DNA of 12,712 bases from Bacteroidales bacterium. Its GTDB lineage: Bacteria; Bacteroidota; Bacteroidia; Bacteroidales; Muribaculaceae. Both the position numbers and the translations under genes were made by a program. This document shows, piece after piece, positions 1 through 6,596 of the stretch. The stretch is from assembly GCA_900767075.1 (NCBI GenBank), contig CAAFXX010000483.1:1-12712 (forward strand). Reading direction: 5' to 3'. The notes under the pieces are model-generated. The model had not been told where the DNA came from, did no database searches, and was given only the letters and a program-made list of their open reading frames with translations. Positions within the stretch are counted from its first letter, which is position 1, and each line of letters begins with the position of its first letter.

Positions 1-1372
1 AGAAATCCTTGGGATAGCGGGTCTCGTTCAGTATCGGTTCCCACATTAATACAGATGGATGGTTACGGTCGCGGCGTATTATCTCGCGCGTATTCTGATG
101 CACTTTCTTTGCAAACTCCGGATCCTTGTTCCAGAACTGCCAGCCGGGAGTGGCTACAATCACAAACAATCCGAGTTCATCGCAGGCGTCCATAAAGGAG
201 GGGTCCTGAGGGTAGTGTGCCACACGGATTATGCGGCAGCCCGCGTCGCGGAGACGCTTTGCGTCGCGCCACTGCTGCGAGTTGGGAAGAGCATTGCCGA
301 CATATGCGAAATCCTGATGACGGTTGGCACCCACCAACAGTCCGTAAGGCTTGCCGTTAAGGAAGAAACCTTTATCGCCGTCGAAACTGAACGTGCGGAT
401 ACCCATGCGGGTAGCTCCGCCGTCGACAGTCTTGCCCCCTTCTTTCACACGCGAAATAACGCGATAGAGAGATGGCGTTTCGGGTGACCATAACGAAGGA
501 TTCGACACACGCAGGTTCTGTTTTACAGTCACTGTATCGCCGGGAAGGACAGTGACTGATTTCGATGCCTTTCCTACTGTCTTGCCTGCGGGATTTACAA
601 GCGTTGTCTCAACAGTTACTTTTCTCGCTTTGGGGGCGGAGTTGGCAACTTCCGTATTCACACCTACCTCGGCACTTTTCTCCGAAACCTTGTCGGTATG
701 CACAAACACGCCGCCTCCGGCAGTGCGGTTGGCTTCCACGGCATCGGTGATGGCTACGGGTGATTTGGCTATCATCCATACGTCGCGATAGATACCGCCA
801 TGATATGCGAAATCAAGTGAGTATTGAGGTTTGCCGGGAGGGAAGCTCTTGTCGTCGCTGTTGTCAGCCATTACCGCCACAACGCATTTCTCTCCGGGCT
901 TGACGCCGGCCTTGGTCAGGTTTATGGTCACAGGCAGGTACCCTCCGAGATTCTCTTTCACCTCTTTGCCGTTGACAAAGAATTTCTGTTTACCCATCAC
1001 TGCCTCGAAATGAAGCGTGACGTCCTTGCCGGGTGTTTCCTTGGGCATAGTGAAATGCTTGCGGTACCAGACCTTTCCCTGATAATTGCGGCATCCGCTT
1101 CCTTCCGCAGGAAGCAGCTTGACGGTATGTGGCGTCGACACGACCTCCCATTTGGAGTCATCCACATTAAGGGAACCGCCGTCGGCTACGTCTCCGAGAT
1201 GGTAACGCCATCCGTTATTGAAATCATATATCTGACGGCCGGAATCGGCGACAGGGAAAAATCCCGCCACGGAAATCTCCTGTGGCGTAACAGCGTTGTT
1301 ATCGGCGGCTGTTACCGGAGTTATGGCGGTCACCGCCATAAGAAAGCTCAGTGAAGCTGCGAGTATTTTCAT
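1..1372 (-). CDS. Secreted glycoside hydrolase family 2 protein (beta-galactosidase type), C-terminus beyond left edge
   Basis: The visible part is 457 codons of a periplasmic or surface exo-glycosidase that probably removes a beta-linked sugar such as galactose, glucuronate or mannose; the substrate cannot be read from sequence. The start at 1372 gives a clean signal peptide (MKILAASLSFLMAVTAITPVTA). In-frame ATGs at 1405 and 1423 would only add a polar extension ahead of it. Residues about 35-200 form the GH2 jelly-roll sugar-binding domain, ending in the typical block FAYHGGIYRDVWM. An Ig-like domain follows, and the TIM barrel begins near residue 310. Barrel landmarks are NRHQD (350-354), RVAHYPQDP (from 383) and RDRNHPSVLMWEPILNE (from 434). 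Glu450 of the Asn-Glu pair is the predicted acid/base. The nucleophile Glu and the rest of the barrel lie off the window. The gene is transcribed away from the LtaS-like gene and has no partner visible in the window. The family call is firm; the specificity is not. Confidence 0.9.
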   Translation of the reverse strand, partial: MKILAASLSFLMAVTAITPVTAADNNAVTPQEISVAGFFPVADSGRQIYDFNNGWRYHLGDVADGGSLNVDDSKWEVVSTPHTVKLLPAEGSGCRNYQGKVWYRKHFTMPKETPGKDVTLHFEAVMGKQKFFVNGKEVKENLGGYLPVTINLTKAGVKPGEKCVVAVMADNSDDKSFPPGKPQYSLDFAYHGGIYRDVWMIAKSPVAITDAVEANRTAGGGVFVHTDKVSEKSAEVGVNTEVANSAPKARKVTVETTLVNPAGKTVGKASKSVTVLPGDTVTVKQNLRVSNPSLWSPETPSLYRVISRVKEGGKTVDGGATRMGIRTFSFDGDKGFFLNGKPYGLLVGANRHQDFAYVGNALPNSQQWRDAKRLRDAGCRIIRVAHYPQDPSFMDACDELGLFVIVATPGWQFWNKDPEFAKKVHQNTREIIRRDRNHPSVLMWEPILNETRYPKDF

Positions 1373-1487
1373 GAATGTCAGGTTATTCAGCGGCTTATAT
1401 TCCATTTGAATCGTTTGCCGCATTATTCTATCTTGTAAATAGTACCAAAAGGCGTCCAATAATTTCTAATCGGTGTTAAAATTAATG

Positions 1488-1520
1488 CAAATATACCAAA
1501 TAACCGCGTTTTTTCGGAAA
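1488..1520 (-). promoter_or_regulatory. Candidate Bacteroidetes promoter for the left GH2 gene
   Basis: On the minus strand, TATATTTG (1495 down to 1488) matches the Bacteroidetes -7 consensus TAnnTTTG. A partial -33 element (TTTC against TTTG, 1520 to 1517) lies 21 bases upstream. The predicted leader is about 110 nt. The region is so AT-rich that chance matches are likely. Confidence 0.3.
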
Positions 1521-1524
1521 AAAG

Positions 1525-1582
1525 TACACTTAAAACATCAAATTAAACACCCTTGCTTTTATAAACGTCAAAAATACACTTA
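1525..1582. repeat. Pair of TACACTTA direct repeats, 50 bp apart
   Basis: TACACTTA occurs at 1525-1532 and again at 1575-1582, each preceded by an A-run, with starts exactly 50 bp apart. Both copies lie in the AT-rich divergent spacer (1373-1665) between the GH2 and LtaS-like genes. The spacing of about five helical turns would suit a regulator bound to one DNA face. A chance pair in AT-rich DNA is equally possible. Apart from the two promoter candidates, nothing else was seen in this spacer. Confidence 0.25.
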
Positions 1583-1628
1583 TAATTTTATAATTCCAAA
1601 TTTTTCTTCACAAAAAAATTTTATTTCG

Positions 1629-1636
1629 TAATTTTG
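1629..1636 (+). promoter_or_regulatory. Candidate -7 box for the LtaS-like gene
   Basis: TAATTTTG is an exact match to TAnnTTTG and sits 29 bases before the ATG at 1666, implying a leader of roughly 20 nt. No good TTTG -33 element was found; TTTC at 1603-1606, 22 bases upstream, is the nearest. A purine-rich AAAAGG (1652-1657) lies 8 bases before the start codon and may serve as ribosome binding site. Confidence 0.4.
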
Positions 1637-1665
1637 CAGTGTAATTTTTATAAAAGGTAACCAAT

Positions 1666-3504
1666 ATGTGGCAGCGCATAATTCGCTTTTGCATCGTATA
1701 TATCCTTTTTCTCCTGATTTTCATGTTTCAGAAGCCATTATTCGTATGGCTGTACCATAATCTTTTGCCGGACGCGAGCTTTGCTGACATCGTGGCGGTT
1801 ATGCATCACGGCATGATGCTTGATTGCTCCATTGCCGGTTATCTTACCCTCATTCCGGGAATTCTTTTGATCACATCAGTATGGTGTAGCGGCAAATGGT
1901 TAAGGATAACTGCGCGGATTTATTATATTGTCGTGGCATGGCTTCTCGCTGTCATTTTTATAGCGAATGTCGCCTTATATGGGTACTGGGGATTTCCTCT
2001 TGATGCCACTCCCATATTTTATCTCACATCCTCGCCTGCCGACGCCATGGCAAGTGTTTCTGCGTGGACCGTGATCGGGGCTTTGCTTCTTTGTCTTATC
2101 TACGCCGGAATAATCTTTCTTTTATTCATGATAACGGCTCGCAAGCCTTTACCGGATATCAGGCATAAATGGGGTGCCACGGCTATACTGTCTTTAATGG
2201 TTGTACTGCTGTTCATTCCGATACGCGGAGGATTCACGGTCTCCACCATGAACACTGGCAAAGCTTATTTCAGCAATAACCGGGTTCTCAACCATGCTGC
2301 GGTGAATCCTGTTTTCAGCCTTCTTGAAAGCATATCCCGGCAGAAAGATTTTGCAAGCCAATACAGGTTCATGACCGAATCGGAAGCAAAACGACTTGTA
2401 ATTCCTATGCTTGATCCGGAAGTGACAGGATCAGTCACACCGAAGGGCTCCATCACACGCCTTTTCAAATCAGACCGTCCGGATATTATAATGATAATTT
2501 TGGAAAGTTTTTCATCCCACTTGATGAAAGAGACAGGCGGCAATCCTAATATAGCCATGAATCTTGATTCACTTTCACGCGAAGGAATCCTTTTTACCGG
2601 AATGTATGCCAACAGTTTCCGGACTGACCGTGGACTGGTGTCAATCCTGAGTGGTTATCCTGCTCAGCCCAATACAAGTATAATGAAATATCCGCGCAAA
2701 ACTCAGTCGCTGCCCTCAATAGCCGGAGCATTACGCAAAGCGAGATACAAAGCACATTATTATTATGGCGGTGATGCGGATTTCACCAATATGCGTTCCT
2801 ATCTTGTGTCATCGGGATTCCAGAGTATAATGTCAGACACCGATTTCCCGTTAAGTCAGCGGTTGAGTAAATGGGGTGTTCACGACCATCTTCTCTTCCG
2901 TCGTGTGACTGAGGAGATAGAAAAAGATAAATCAGCAAGTCCACAGTTCAAGGTTATACAGACGAGCAGTTCACACGAACCGTTCGAAGTTCCTTATTCA
3001 CGGCTTGATAATGCAAGGCTCAATGCTTTCGCATATACCGACAGCTGTGTAGGTGCATTTGTCCGAGAATTGAAACAATCACCGAAATGGAAAAACACAG
3101 TCGTGATTCTTGTTCCCGATCATCTCGGGGCCTATCCCGAAAATATCGACAATTTAACGGAAGCCCGCTACAAAATACCGATGATTCTGATCGGAGGAGC
3201 TGTCAATGGCGGACAACGTGTAGCAACAATAGGTTCCCAACAAGACATTGCTGCAACCCTGCTGTCGCAGCTTGGAATAGACCATTCCCAATTTTATTTC
3301 AGTAAGGACATGATGAATACCAAGGCTCCGCATTTCGCCTTCTTCTCGGTGCCCGATGCAATGGGAATGGTAAATGAGACAGGCATGGTGATTTATGACA
3401 ACGAGACAGGCAAAATAACCGAATCTCGCGGCGACACGACATCATTGCTCCCCAAAGTAAAAGCATACCTCCAGACCCTTTACGACGACCTCGCCAAAAG
3501 ATAA
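1666..3504 (+). CDS. LtaS-like membrane phospho-transferase (alkaline phosphatase/sulfatase superfamily)
   Basis: This 612-residue integral inner-membrane enzyme has a large periplasmic catalytic domain. Five hydrophobic helices are visible at about 9-31, 56-73, 83-107, 132-157 and 171-187, followed by the sulfatase-fold domain from about residue 272. Residues matching the LtaS active site are Glu280 (IIMIILESFSS), candidate nucleophile Thr320 (FRTDRG), His437 (SSSHEPF) and Asp485-His486 (VPDHLGAY). Characterised members of this architecture move phosphoglycerol or phosphoethanolamine from phospholipid to an envelope acceptor. A Gram-negative Bacteroidales cell makes no classical lipoteichoic acid, so the acceptor here is unknown; a glycan, lipid or LPS-like molecule is possible. 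A true sulfatase is unlikely because the usual Cys/Ser-x-Pro-x-Arg signature is not seen. The gene is monocistronic, converges on the DUF5703 gene, and is more AT-rich than its neighbours. Confidence 0.9.
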   Translation: MWQRIIRFCIVYILFLLIFMFQKPLFVWLYHNLLPDASFADIVAVMHHGMMLDCSIAGYLTLIPGILLITSVWCSGKWLRITARIYYIVVAWLLAVIFIANVALYGYWGFPLDATPIFYLTSSPADAMASVSAWTVIGALLLCLIYAGIIFLLFMITARKPLPDIRHKWGATAILSLMVVLLFIPIRGGFTVSTMNTGKAYFSNNRVLNHAAVNPVFSLLESISRQKDFASQYRFMTESEAKRLVIPMLDPEVTGSVTPKGSITRLFKSDRPDIIMIILESFSSHLMKETGGNPNIAMNLDSLSREGILFTGMYANSFRTDRGLVSILSGYPAQPNTSIMKYPRKTQSLPSIAGALRKARYKAHYYYGGDADFTNMRSYLVSSGFQSIMSDTDFPLSQRLSKWGVHDHLLFRRVTEEIEKDKSASPQFKVIQTSSSHEPFEVPYSRLDNARLNAFAYTDSCVGAFVRELKQSPKWKNTVVILVPDHLGAYPENIDNLTEARYKIPMILIGGAVNGGQRVATIGSQQDIAATLLSQLGIDHSQFYFSKDMMNTKAPHFAFFSVPDAMGMVNETGMVIYDNETGKITESRGDTTSLLPKVKAYLQTLYDDLAKR

Positions 3505-3519
3505 CACCCGTCATGATAT

Positions 3520-3563
3520 TAACCATTGTGCGGTCGCGGCATGCCGCGACCGCACAATGGTTA
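3520..3563. repeat. 44-bp perfect palindrome between convergent genes, possible bidirectional terminator
   Basis: The sequence from 3520 to 3563 equals its own reverse complement over all 44 bases. It is centred on GCATGC, and the GC-rich core has arms GTGCGGTCGCGGC / GCCGCGACCGCAC. With a four-base CATG loop the RNA would form a 20-bp stem on either strand. It starts 15 bases after the LtaS-like stop codon and contains the TAA stop (3563-3561) of the minus-strand DUF5703 gene. No T-tract follows it in either direction, so it is not a textbook intrinsic terminator. It may instead block convergent read-through, protect 3' ends, or be one copy of a dispersed palindromic repeat. Confidence 0.85.
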
Positions 3564-5882
3564 CAACCCGGTGGGAAGGATGATGTCTGAAAGGCGGGAG
3601 GAGGGGGTGACGTCGAGGCGGGTCAGGCGGCCGCCGCGAAGTTCGGCTTCAACCGTGGTGTTTCCCGGGGCATGGAGCTTGAAAGAGATGTCACGGTTCG
3701 TATCCCATGCCGGGAAGAGATGTATCTCTTTGCCGTTTGTCTGCATGAGCATCTCCTGCAGTCCGATCATTCCGGAGCCGCCCCAGTTGTGGTCGGGCGT
3801 CCAGTCAAAGCCGGGACCGAAGAATGCCGGGAAACGGTGTCTGCCATTCTCCCATTTCTTAAGGTTCAGGTTCATGGCTTCATCCGTAAGACCGAGACAT
3901 GCCGCCCAGATATTGTCCTGCTTCCAGCCCTTGGTGTCGCGGAATCGCAAGGCGTCCGGATCATACATATATGTGTCGCGTGCTATGGAAATCTTCGCTG
4001 AATCACCGGTCGAGACACTGTATTGCCGCCAGGGGAAAACAGGATAAAGCTGCGGAGTCTCGATATTGTTGATACGCTCCCAGGTCTTTGCCGGGGCTAT
4101 CATCTCCTTGCCGGCAAGATAGCGAGTGGGAATCTCCGGAATACGGTTTCTCAACGATTTCCATTGCGATGTCGCGGTATCCCCCTTTGACTCGAGATAA
4201 CCGATATATGCATCCGTCACATTCTGCAAGGCTGCGAGAGTCGATGCCGCGTTATTAGCCATTTTATATGTCTCGCAACCGGAACCGGGGAACAATATCA
4301 GCTTGCCGTCGCCGTCAAGGTCCTTGCGTCCGCGACGTTTGGCAAGATAACGATAATGCTCGTCAAAGAATTTCAGCGAATTCTCGATAAGAGGTTCATA
4401 TTCCGAAATATCGGCACCTGCATATTCGCGGCTGTCGAGAATCATGCGGCAGAATTCGAGCACAGTGTCCCATTCATATTCAAGCCATGCATTGTATTCC
4501 ACTCCGGCATCGGAATATGCAGGACGTTTCGTGCCGTATTCCATCATGTTCGGCAAGCCATAATGCTCAATCTGCTCTGCGAAACAAGCGCCGTCATGTC
4601 CCCAATATGCCTTCACCCGCTCGGTGGCATTCCCGAGCATACGGTTATAAAAGTCAAACTGCGCCTTCATCATGTCGGTATCACCGCTCTTAAGCATCGG
4701 CCAGTAGACAAGCCTCTGGTTCTGCGCCGTCATTGTGCCACCTCCCCAACTCCGGTAATCGGGAGTGTAATGGAAATCGGCATTGACATGGTCGGGATCG
4801 AAAGTAAACAGACCACCGTTGAACTTCGTGGGTTCCTTGCCATAGGCATTGCAGCCGAGCATATAGCGGAACAGCTCATAATTGCGGGTCATCCTGTTCA
4901 CGGCTGTATCGGCGGCTTCGGGAGCGGCGATGTAACTGCGGTCCTGAAAATCACACCACCACTCGCGGCTCTTCTTCCGGTCGGCGACAGTGCGCACCGA
5001 GCGTTCGGTATCATTCAATGCCTGTTCCCATGCCTTTCCGTCGCCGGTCTGAGAATTAGCAAAAGCTATGGTGAAACTCTGCTTACGCATAGGCTTTACG
5101 CTCTCGAAATTATATGCACGGTAATCGGTACCGTTATAGACGCCGTCGGTCGTACCGACAAAACGAAGGTTAGAACCTTGCAGTCTTCCTCCCGACCGCA
5201 GGTTAGCCAACGGATTCCAGAGCTTTCCTTTCACGGAATCCAGACCCTCGATACTTACCGTGCGGTCAAACACAGTTTCCGCAGGGTTCTGATGAAAGAA
5301 CGTCACGCTGTTCCCCGAGGCATATATTGAATCTCTTGAAGTGCTGATCTTACCGGGTTTTGTCCATTTCCATGAATTCTGGAAGCCCTCCCCTTTTCTC
5401 AGGGGACGGTCTGCATAACGCCAGTTTTCATAGCTGACAATTGGAGAAATAGCCTTCGGACTCTCGATCTCGACATGTACCACCGGCTTGAAGACATCTG
5501 CCCAAAGTGTCACCTTATTGCCATTGACCGACACCTCGCAGTAACCCTCCTTCAGGCTCAGTCTCTGCGAGAAAGGCTTCAGGGTATCGCCCGGTAGCTT
5601 GACCCTCACGCGTCCCTGCTTGAGCAGCGTGGAGTTCTCATCGTATGCACCGCTCCTGCCGAGATAAAAAAGCAGGTCTCCATCCTCAATCCATACGTTC
5701 ATTCCTATATCGCCTCCGCCGACCGGCATCGATTCCGACGAATTACGACTCATACTGTTCCAGACATAGTCTGCCGGAGTATACGCCACCGCATCGGGAG
5801 TTGTCCAGATACCGGCTGCGAGTGTCATGGCTGCGATAACCGCAGTTCCTTTCTTAAGATTCTTCTTTATATTGATATACAT
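3561..5882 (-). CDS. Secreted DUF5703-domain protein, six-hairpin (GH95-like) glycosidase superfamily
   Basis: This 773-residue exported protein probably acts on a glycan in the periplasm or at the surface; no member function is known to me. After the signal peptide (hydrophobic core about 13-33), an N-terminal beta-domain of about 36-290 opens with NSSESMPVGGGDIGMNVW. That block is typical of DUF5703_N and resembles the MPxGNG start of GH95 enzymes. Residues about 300-720 look like an (alpha/alpha)6 barrel, with conserved-looking acidic clusters at HDGACFAEQIEHYG (429-442), PGSGCETYK (532-540) and GFDWTPDHNWGGSG (691-704). The tail LQEMLMQTNGKEIHLFPAW matches the clan GH-L pattern LLLQSHxGxIxLLPALP, followed by a short beta-rich cap. 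The reaction and sugar are unassigned. The gene is monocistronic, divergent from the PepSY-like lipoprotein gene, and ends inside a 44-bp palindrome. The family call rests on remembered motifs. Confidence 0.85.
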   Translation of the reverse strand: MYINIKKNLKKGTAVIAAMTLAAGIWTTPDAVAYTPADYVWNSMSRNSSESMPVGGGDIGMNVWIEDGDLLFYLGRSGAYDENSTLLKQGRVRVKLPGDTLKPFSQRLSLKEGYCEVSVNGNKVTLWADVFKPVVHVEIESPKAISPIVSYENWRYADRPLRKGEGFQNSWKWTKPGKISTSRDSIYASGNSVTFFHQNPAETVFDRTVSIEGLDSVKGKLWNPLANLRSGGRLQGSNLRFVGTTDGVYNGTDYRAYNFESVKPMRKQSFTIAFANSQTGDGKAWEQALNDTERSVRTVADRKKSREWWCDFQDRSYIAAPEAADTAVNRMTRNYELFRYMLGCNAYGKEPTKFNGGLFTFDPDHVNADFHYTPDYRSWGGGTMTAQNQRLVYWPMLKSGDTDMMKAQFDFYNRMLGNATERVKAYWGHDGACFAEQIEHYGLPNMMEYGTKRPAYSDAGVEYNAWLEYEWDTVLEFCRMILDSREYAGADISEYEPLIENSLKFFDEHYRYLAKRRGRKDLDGDGKLILFPGSGCETYKMANNAASTLAALQNVTDAYIGYLESKGDTATSQWKSLRNRIPEIPTRYLAGKEMIAPAKTWERINNIETPQLYPVFPWRQYSVSTGDSAKISIARDTYMYDPDALRFRDTKGWKQDNIWAACLGLTDEAMNLNLKKWENGRHRFPAFFGPGFDWTPDHNWGGSGMIGLQEMLMQTNGKEIHLFPAWDTNRDISFKLHAPGNTTVEAELRGGRLTRLDVTPSSRLSDIILPTGL

Positions 5883-5900
5883 GGTTCAAAGGTTATGCCG

Positions 5901-5908
5901 CAAAGTTA
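5901..5908 (-). promoter_or_regulatory. Candidate -7 box for the DUF5703 gene
   Basis: On the minus strand, TAACTTTG (5908 to 5901) is an exact TAnnTTTG match. It lies 18 bases before the ATG at 5882, so transcription would begin about 10-12 nt ahead of the start codon, giving an unusually short leader. No convincing TTTG -33 box lies at the expected distance. Confidence 0.45.
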
Positions 5909-5970
5909 AAAAATTTTTATAAGATAATCATGAAGAGAGCAATCCTTTCCGAACTTTAGATTGCATGTCG

Positions 5971-5996
5971 ACGTTCTACATTTACACATAGAACGT
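5971..5996. promoter_or_regulatory. Inverted repeat ACGTTCTA-N10-TAGAACGT upstream of the lipoprotein gene
   Basis: Two perfect 8-base arms (5971-5978 and 5989-5996) flank a 10-base spacer. The dyad lies in the divergent spacer between the DUF5703 and lipoprotein genes, 40 bases before the lipoprotein ATG. A degenerate -7 box (TACATTTA, 5977-5984) overlaps it, so it could be an operator. It could equally form a leader hairpin. It also covers the GTG at 5995, the only longer in-frame start of the lipoprotein gene. Confidence 0.45.
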
Positions 5997-6036
5997 GACA
6001 AACAACACATTAAGTATCAATCAATCAATTTCGTAC

Positions 6037-6507
6037 ATGAAAAACACACTTAAAATCGCAGGATTCCTGATCGCGTGTCTCATTGTCTGCGGTCCTCTCG
6101 TATCATGCTCAAGCAACGATGATCCGACTTCGGAAACCGTAATAGCATATGACCAGCTGCCGCAATCGTCCAAGTCATTTATCTCGGCATATTATTACTC
6201 CACAGCAGTAACAAAAGTGGAAAGAGACAACGACAACGGCATCATCACTTATGAAGTAACCCTTGCAAACGGTCACGAGGTGACTTTCAATTCAGACGGC
6301 GAATGGGTTGAGATTGACGCTCCCGACGGCGAGTCGATACCCTTTGAGGTTATTCCTCCAGCCATAGGGGATTACCTGAACGCGAACTATCAGGGATACG
6401 GCGTCAACGACATCACCCGCACCGGATTCGGTTATGAAGTAGAGCTCGTCACCGGCGTAGACCTTCTTTTCGATTCGCAAGGCAATTTCATCAGGATCGA
6501 TCATTGA
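6037..6507 (+). CDS. PepSY-like (DUF2874-type) lipoprotein with two internal repeats
   Basis: This is a 156-residue lipoprotein. The ATG at 6037 was chosen because it begins directly with a lipoprotein signal (MKNTLKIAGFLIAC...) ending in the lipobox LVSC at Cys24. A GTG at 5995 is in frame but adds 14 polar residues. The residues after the cysteine (SSNDDPTSE) are Ser- and Asp-rich, as in Bacteroidetes lipoproteins exported to the cell surface. The mature part has two similar units of about 55 residues (38-93 and 104-155). Each has an amphipathic helix with aromatic residues, then a beta-hairpin, ending in DGEWVEID and QGNFIRID. This is the pattern of the PepSY-like/DUF2874 family, which is common in Bacteroidales and poorly understood; binding or inhibition of a partner protein is only a guess. 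The gene has its own transcription unit, divergent from the DUF5703 gene, with a strong terminator 24 bases downstream. Confidence 0.85.
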   Translation: MKNTLKIAGFLIACLIVCGPLVSCSSNDDPTSETVIAYDQLPQSSKSFISAYYYSTAVTKVERDNDNGIITYEVTLANGHEVTFNSDGEWVEIDAPDGESIPFEVIPPAIGDYLNANYQGYGVNDITRTGFGYEVELVTGVDLLFDSQGNFIRIDH

Positions 6508-6530
6508 TTACAGATACAAATACAAACTGA

Positions 6531-6580
6531 AAACCTCGTGCCATTTCATTTGAAAGCCATGGCACGAGGTTTATTATTTC
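6531..6580. terminator. Bidirectional intrinsic terminator between convergent genes
   Basis: A perfect 14-bp stem (AAACCTCGTGCCAT, 6531-6544, with ATGGCACGAGGTTT, 6559-6572) encloses a 14-base loop. On the plus strand it is followed by TTTATTATTTC, serving the lipoprotein gene. On the minus strand the hairpin is followed by TCAGTTTGTATTTG, serving the esterase end of the right-hand operon. It occupies most of the 89 bases between the two stop codons. Confidence 0.9.
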
Positions 6581-6596
6581 AGGTCATATCGGGGAA

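Noticed and set aside
59..1354. Several plus-strand frames of 60-176 codons opposite the left GH2 gene
   Set aside because: The minus strand reads continuously from a signal peptide through GH2 motifs across this entire stretch; the plus frames are shadows.
1373..1423. Upstream in-frame ATGs at 1405 and 1423 for the left GH2 gene
   Set aside because: Both add charged or polar residues in front of an otherwise complete signal peptide starting at 1372.
4356..5330. Plus-strand open frame of 324 codons opposite the DUF5703 gene
   Set aside because: It lies wholly inside a well-supported minus-strand gene, has no promoter or family motif, and its composition is that of an antisense frame.
5995..6036. 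GTG start extending the lipoprotein by 14 residues
   Set aside because: It would place a polar stretch before the lipoprotein signal peptide and lies within an inverted repeat; the ATG at 6037 gives a standard lipoprotein signal.
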